Made by a program: the position numbers and the translations under genes. 6,430 bases of DNA. It comes from Chloroflexota bacterium. GTDB taxonomy: Bacteria > Chloroflexota > Dormibacteria > Dormibacterales > Dormibacteraceae. The stretch is taken from assembly GCA_005880755.1 (NCBI GenBank), contig VBGV01000210.1:1-6430 (forward strand), written 5' to 3'. Of this stretch, positions 4,727 to 6,430 are shown one piece after another. The notes under the pieces were generated by a model that searched no databases, had not been told where the DNA came from, and saw nothing but the letters and a program-made list of their open reading frames with translations. Position 1 is the first letter of the stretch, and every line of letters begins with the position of its first letter.

Positions 4727-6430
4727 CGCCCATCCTCGGTCTTCGACGGAGCCTTGACGCCCCGGTCGAAACGGTCAGCGGCATCGGCCCCACGAATGCA
4801 GCTCGCCTCGCCAAGCTAGGCATCCGCACGGTCCGCGACCTCCTGCTCACGCTCCCCTTCGGGTGGGAGTCGTATGAGTCGGCCCAGATCGACACGCTGG
4901 TGCCCGGCCGGCATGCGTCGGTCGTCGGAACCGTCCTGTCGATCAAGTCGCTCACGACGAGGCACCGGAAGATGAGGCTCACCGAGGCCATGGTCGGTGA
5001 CGAAGCCGGCACTGAGATGCGGGTCGTCTGGTTCAACAACCCGTACGTCGTGAAGAACCTGCAGCCAGGCGACAGGGTGGCGCTGGCGGGGCTCGTGAAG
5101 GGCGCGCGCTACAGCGACGCACCGGAGATGACGAACCCCCATTACGAGCGGCTGGACGGAGACGTCGAGACCCAGCCCAAGCGGGTCGGGGGTCTCATGC
5201 CGAAGTACCACCTCGTCGACAAGCTGACGTCGCGCAAGATCGCGGGCTGGGTCGAAGCGGTGCTCCCGCTTGCCGACCGCCTGGAAGACCTGCTGCCGCC
5301 GGAGGTTCGCGAACGCAACAAGCTGCTCACCGTCGTCGACGCGGTCCGACAGGGCCACAAGCCCGAGACCGACGCCGACTACTGGCAAGCGCGCCGCCGC
5401 ATGGCGTTTGCCGAGCTGCTCGAGCTCCAGGCTGCCTTCGCGTTGATGCGTGCCCGGATTGCCGCCGAGCCCGCCACACCGATTCCTTTCCAGCCCGAGG
5501 TCGGGGATGCCTTCAAGGCGGGCCTGGGCTTCGCGCTGACAGAGGCGCAGCGACGGGCGACGCGCGACGCGTTCAAGGACATGCAGGGTTCGGTGCCCAT
5601 GAATCGCCTCCTCAATGGCGACGTGGGGTCGGGCAAGACCGCCGTCGCTGCCGCATGCGCCGCGATGGCGCACGCCGCCGGGATGCAGACGGTGGTCATG
5701 GCGCCGACCGAGATCCTGGCCAGGCAGCACCTGCGCAAGTTTCGAACCTACCTCGAGGAGAGCTTTCCCGGGCTGACAGTGGAGCTCCTCGTCAGCAGCC
5801 TCAGCGCAGCCGAGAAAAGGCGAGTCCGGATGGCCGCGGCGTCGGGACACTGCGCACTGGTCGTCGGCACCCAGGCGTTGATTGAGGACGACGTCGAGTT
5901 CGCCAACCTGGGCCTGGCGGTGGTGGACGAGCAGCACCGTTTCGGCACACGGCAGCGCGAGCTTCTTCGCGGTAAGGGACGCGGGCGGCCTCACTTCCTC
6001 GCCATGACGGCGACGCCGATCCCGCGGACCCTCGCGCTTGCGCTGTACGGGGAGATGACGCTGTCTGTCATCGACGAGATGCCTCCCGGGCGCACCCCGG
6101 TCGAGACGGAGGTGATCGAGCCCGATCAGCGCGGCCGCGCCTACGACCTGGTGCGCGCCGCGGTCGCCGCGGGACACCAGGCGTTCGTCATCTGTCCGCT
6201 GATCGAGGAATCCGAAGCGGTCGTCGCGCGATCGGCGACCGCGGAGTTCGAGCGCCTCCAAAGAGAAGTGTTCCGAGAGCCGCTGCGCATGGGCCTGATC
6301 CACGGCCGTCTCAAAGGCAAGGAAGAGGTGATGCAGCGTTTCGTCGCGGGCGAGATCCAGATCCTGGTGGCGACCGCGGTCGTCGAAGTCGGCGTGGACG
6401 TTCCGAACGCGACGGTGATGATGATCGAAG
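4720..6430 (+). CDS. recG: ATP-dependent DNA helicase RecG, 3'-truncated by the window edge
   Basis: RecG remodels stalled replication forks and branch-migrates Holliday junctions. About 570 residues are present; the usual 680-700 implies that roughly the last 110-130, including motif VI and the TRG region, lie outside. The start is TTG 4720, directly after an in-frame TAG and the only usual start codon before the conserved N-terminus (LDAPVETVSGIGP, then LAKLGIRTVRDLLLTLP). A wedge OB-fold follows (about 65-150). The helicase core has LTEAQ (273-277), Walker A GDVGSGKT (300-307), MAPTEILA (motif Ia), the DEQH box DEQHRFG (403-409), MTATPIPRT (429-437, motif III), IHGRLKGKEE (motif IV, H528) and ATAVVEVGVDVPNA (551-564, motif V). 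All catalytic residues expected in this portion are intact. No clear promoter or Shine-Dalgarno is visible upstream. Proximity to fakA is a known chromosomal arrangement. Confidence 0.96.
   Translation, partial: MSTPILGLRRSLDAPVETVSGIGPTNAARLAKLGIRTVRDLLLTLPFGWESYESAQIDTLVPGRHASVVGTVLSIKSLTTRHRKMRLTEAMVGDEAGTEMRVVWFNNPYVVKNLQPGDRVALAGLVKGARYSDAPEMTNPHYERLDGDVETQPKRVGGLMPKYHLVDKLTSRKIAGWVEAVLPLADRLEDLLPPEVRERNKLLTVVDAVRQGHKPETDADYWQARRRMAFAELLELQAAFALMRARIAAEPATPIPFQPEVGDAFKAGLGFALTEAQRRATRDAFKDMQGSVPMNRLLNGDVGSGKTAVAAACAAMAHAAGMQTVVMAPTEILARQHLRKFRTYLEESFPGLTVELLVSSLSAAEKRRVRMAAASGHCALVVGTQALIEDDVEFANLGLAVVDEQHRFGTRQRELLRGKGRGRPHFLAMTATPIPRTLALALYGEMTLSVIDEMPPGRTPVETEVIEPDQRGRAYDLVRAAVAAGHQAFVICPLIEESEAVVARSATAEFERLQREVFREPLRMGLIHGRLKGKEEVMQRFVAGEIQILVATAVVEVGVDVPNATVMMIE

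Noticed and set aside
4816..6303. 495-residue minus-strand open frame antisense to recG
   Set aside because: The plus strand encodes an unmistakable RecG with all expected motifs. The antisense frame is open because of the GC-rich wobble positions and has no recognisable domain.

Overview
This is a GC-rich, tightly packed bacterial chromosomal segment. It holds seven protein genes, two of them cut by the window edges, with almost no free intergenic DNA. The GC-rich wobble positions, the probable TTG/GTG starts, the gene families and the order of the core genes suggest a high-GC Gram-positive-related lineage such as Chloroflexota/Dormibacterota or Actinomycetota. The window has no rRNA or other marker that would settle the phylum. 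I see no tRNA, rRNA, CRISPR array, IS element, phage gene or attachment site.

Layout. Positions 2-1156 (+) are the C-terminal two thirds of a fatty-acid kinase FakA (DAK/YloV family). A full DegV/FakB fatty-acid-binding protein follows at 1176-2006 (+). Its 3' end overlaps, tail to tail, a minus-strand mpaB/DUF2236-type oxygenase gene (1996-2793). A 32-bp divergent spacer separates that gene from a plus-strand pair: a duplicated, multi-pass membrane protein with two E-x-x-E motifs resembling COG4280/FTR1-type permeases (2826-3548), and a 67-residue membrane microprotein joined to it by a GTGA overlap (3545-3748). The microprotein's stop interlocks, through a shared TTAA, with the stop of a minus-strand gene for a proline-rich, single-pass membrane protein of unknown function (3745-4686). 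After a 33-bp divergent spacer comes recG (4720 to the window end, +), with all helicase motifs up to motif V; the C-terminus is outside the window.

How the genes work together. FakA and FakB form one enzyme system: FakB presents a bound fatty acid and FakA phosphorylates it, feeding acyl-phosphate to phospholipid synthesis. fakA (yloV) and recG lie near each other in many Gram-positive-type genomes (for example the B. subtilis yloV...recG region). The three units between fakB and recG therefore look like accessory cargo in a conserved housekeeping neighbourhood. The permease-like protein and its microprotein are probably made together. No functional link between the oxygenase, the membrane pair and the proline-rich protein is proven. 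The most interesting parts are the permease/microprotein pair, the orphan proline-rich protein, and the overlapping gene boundaries, including a strong hairpin at the fakB/oxygenase convergence and a good sigma70-like promoter whose -35 box overlaps the probable recG start codon.
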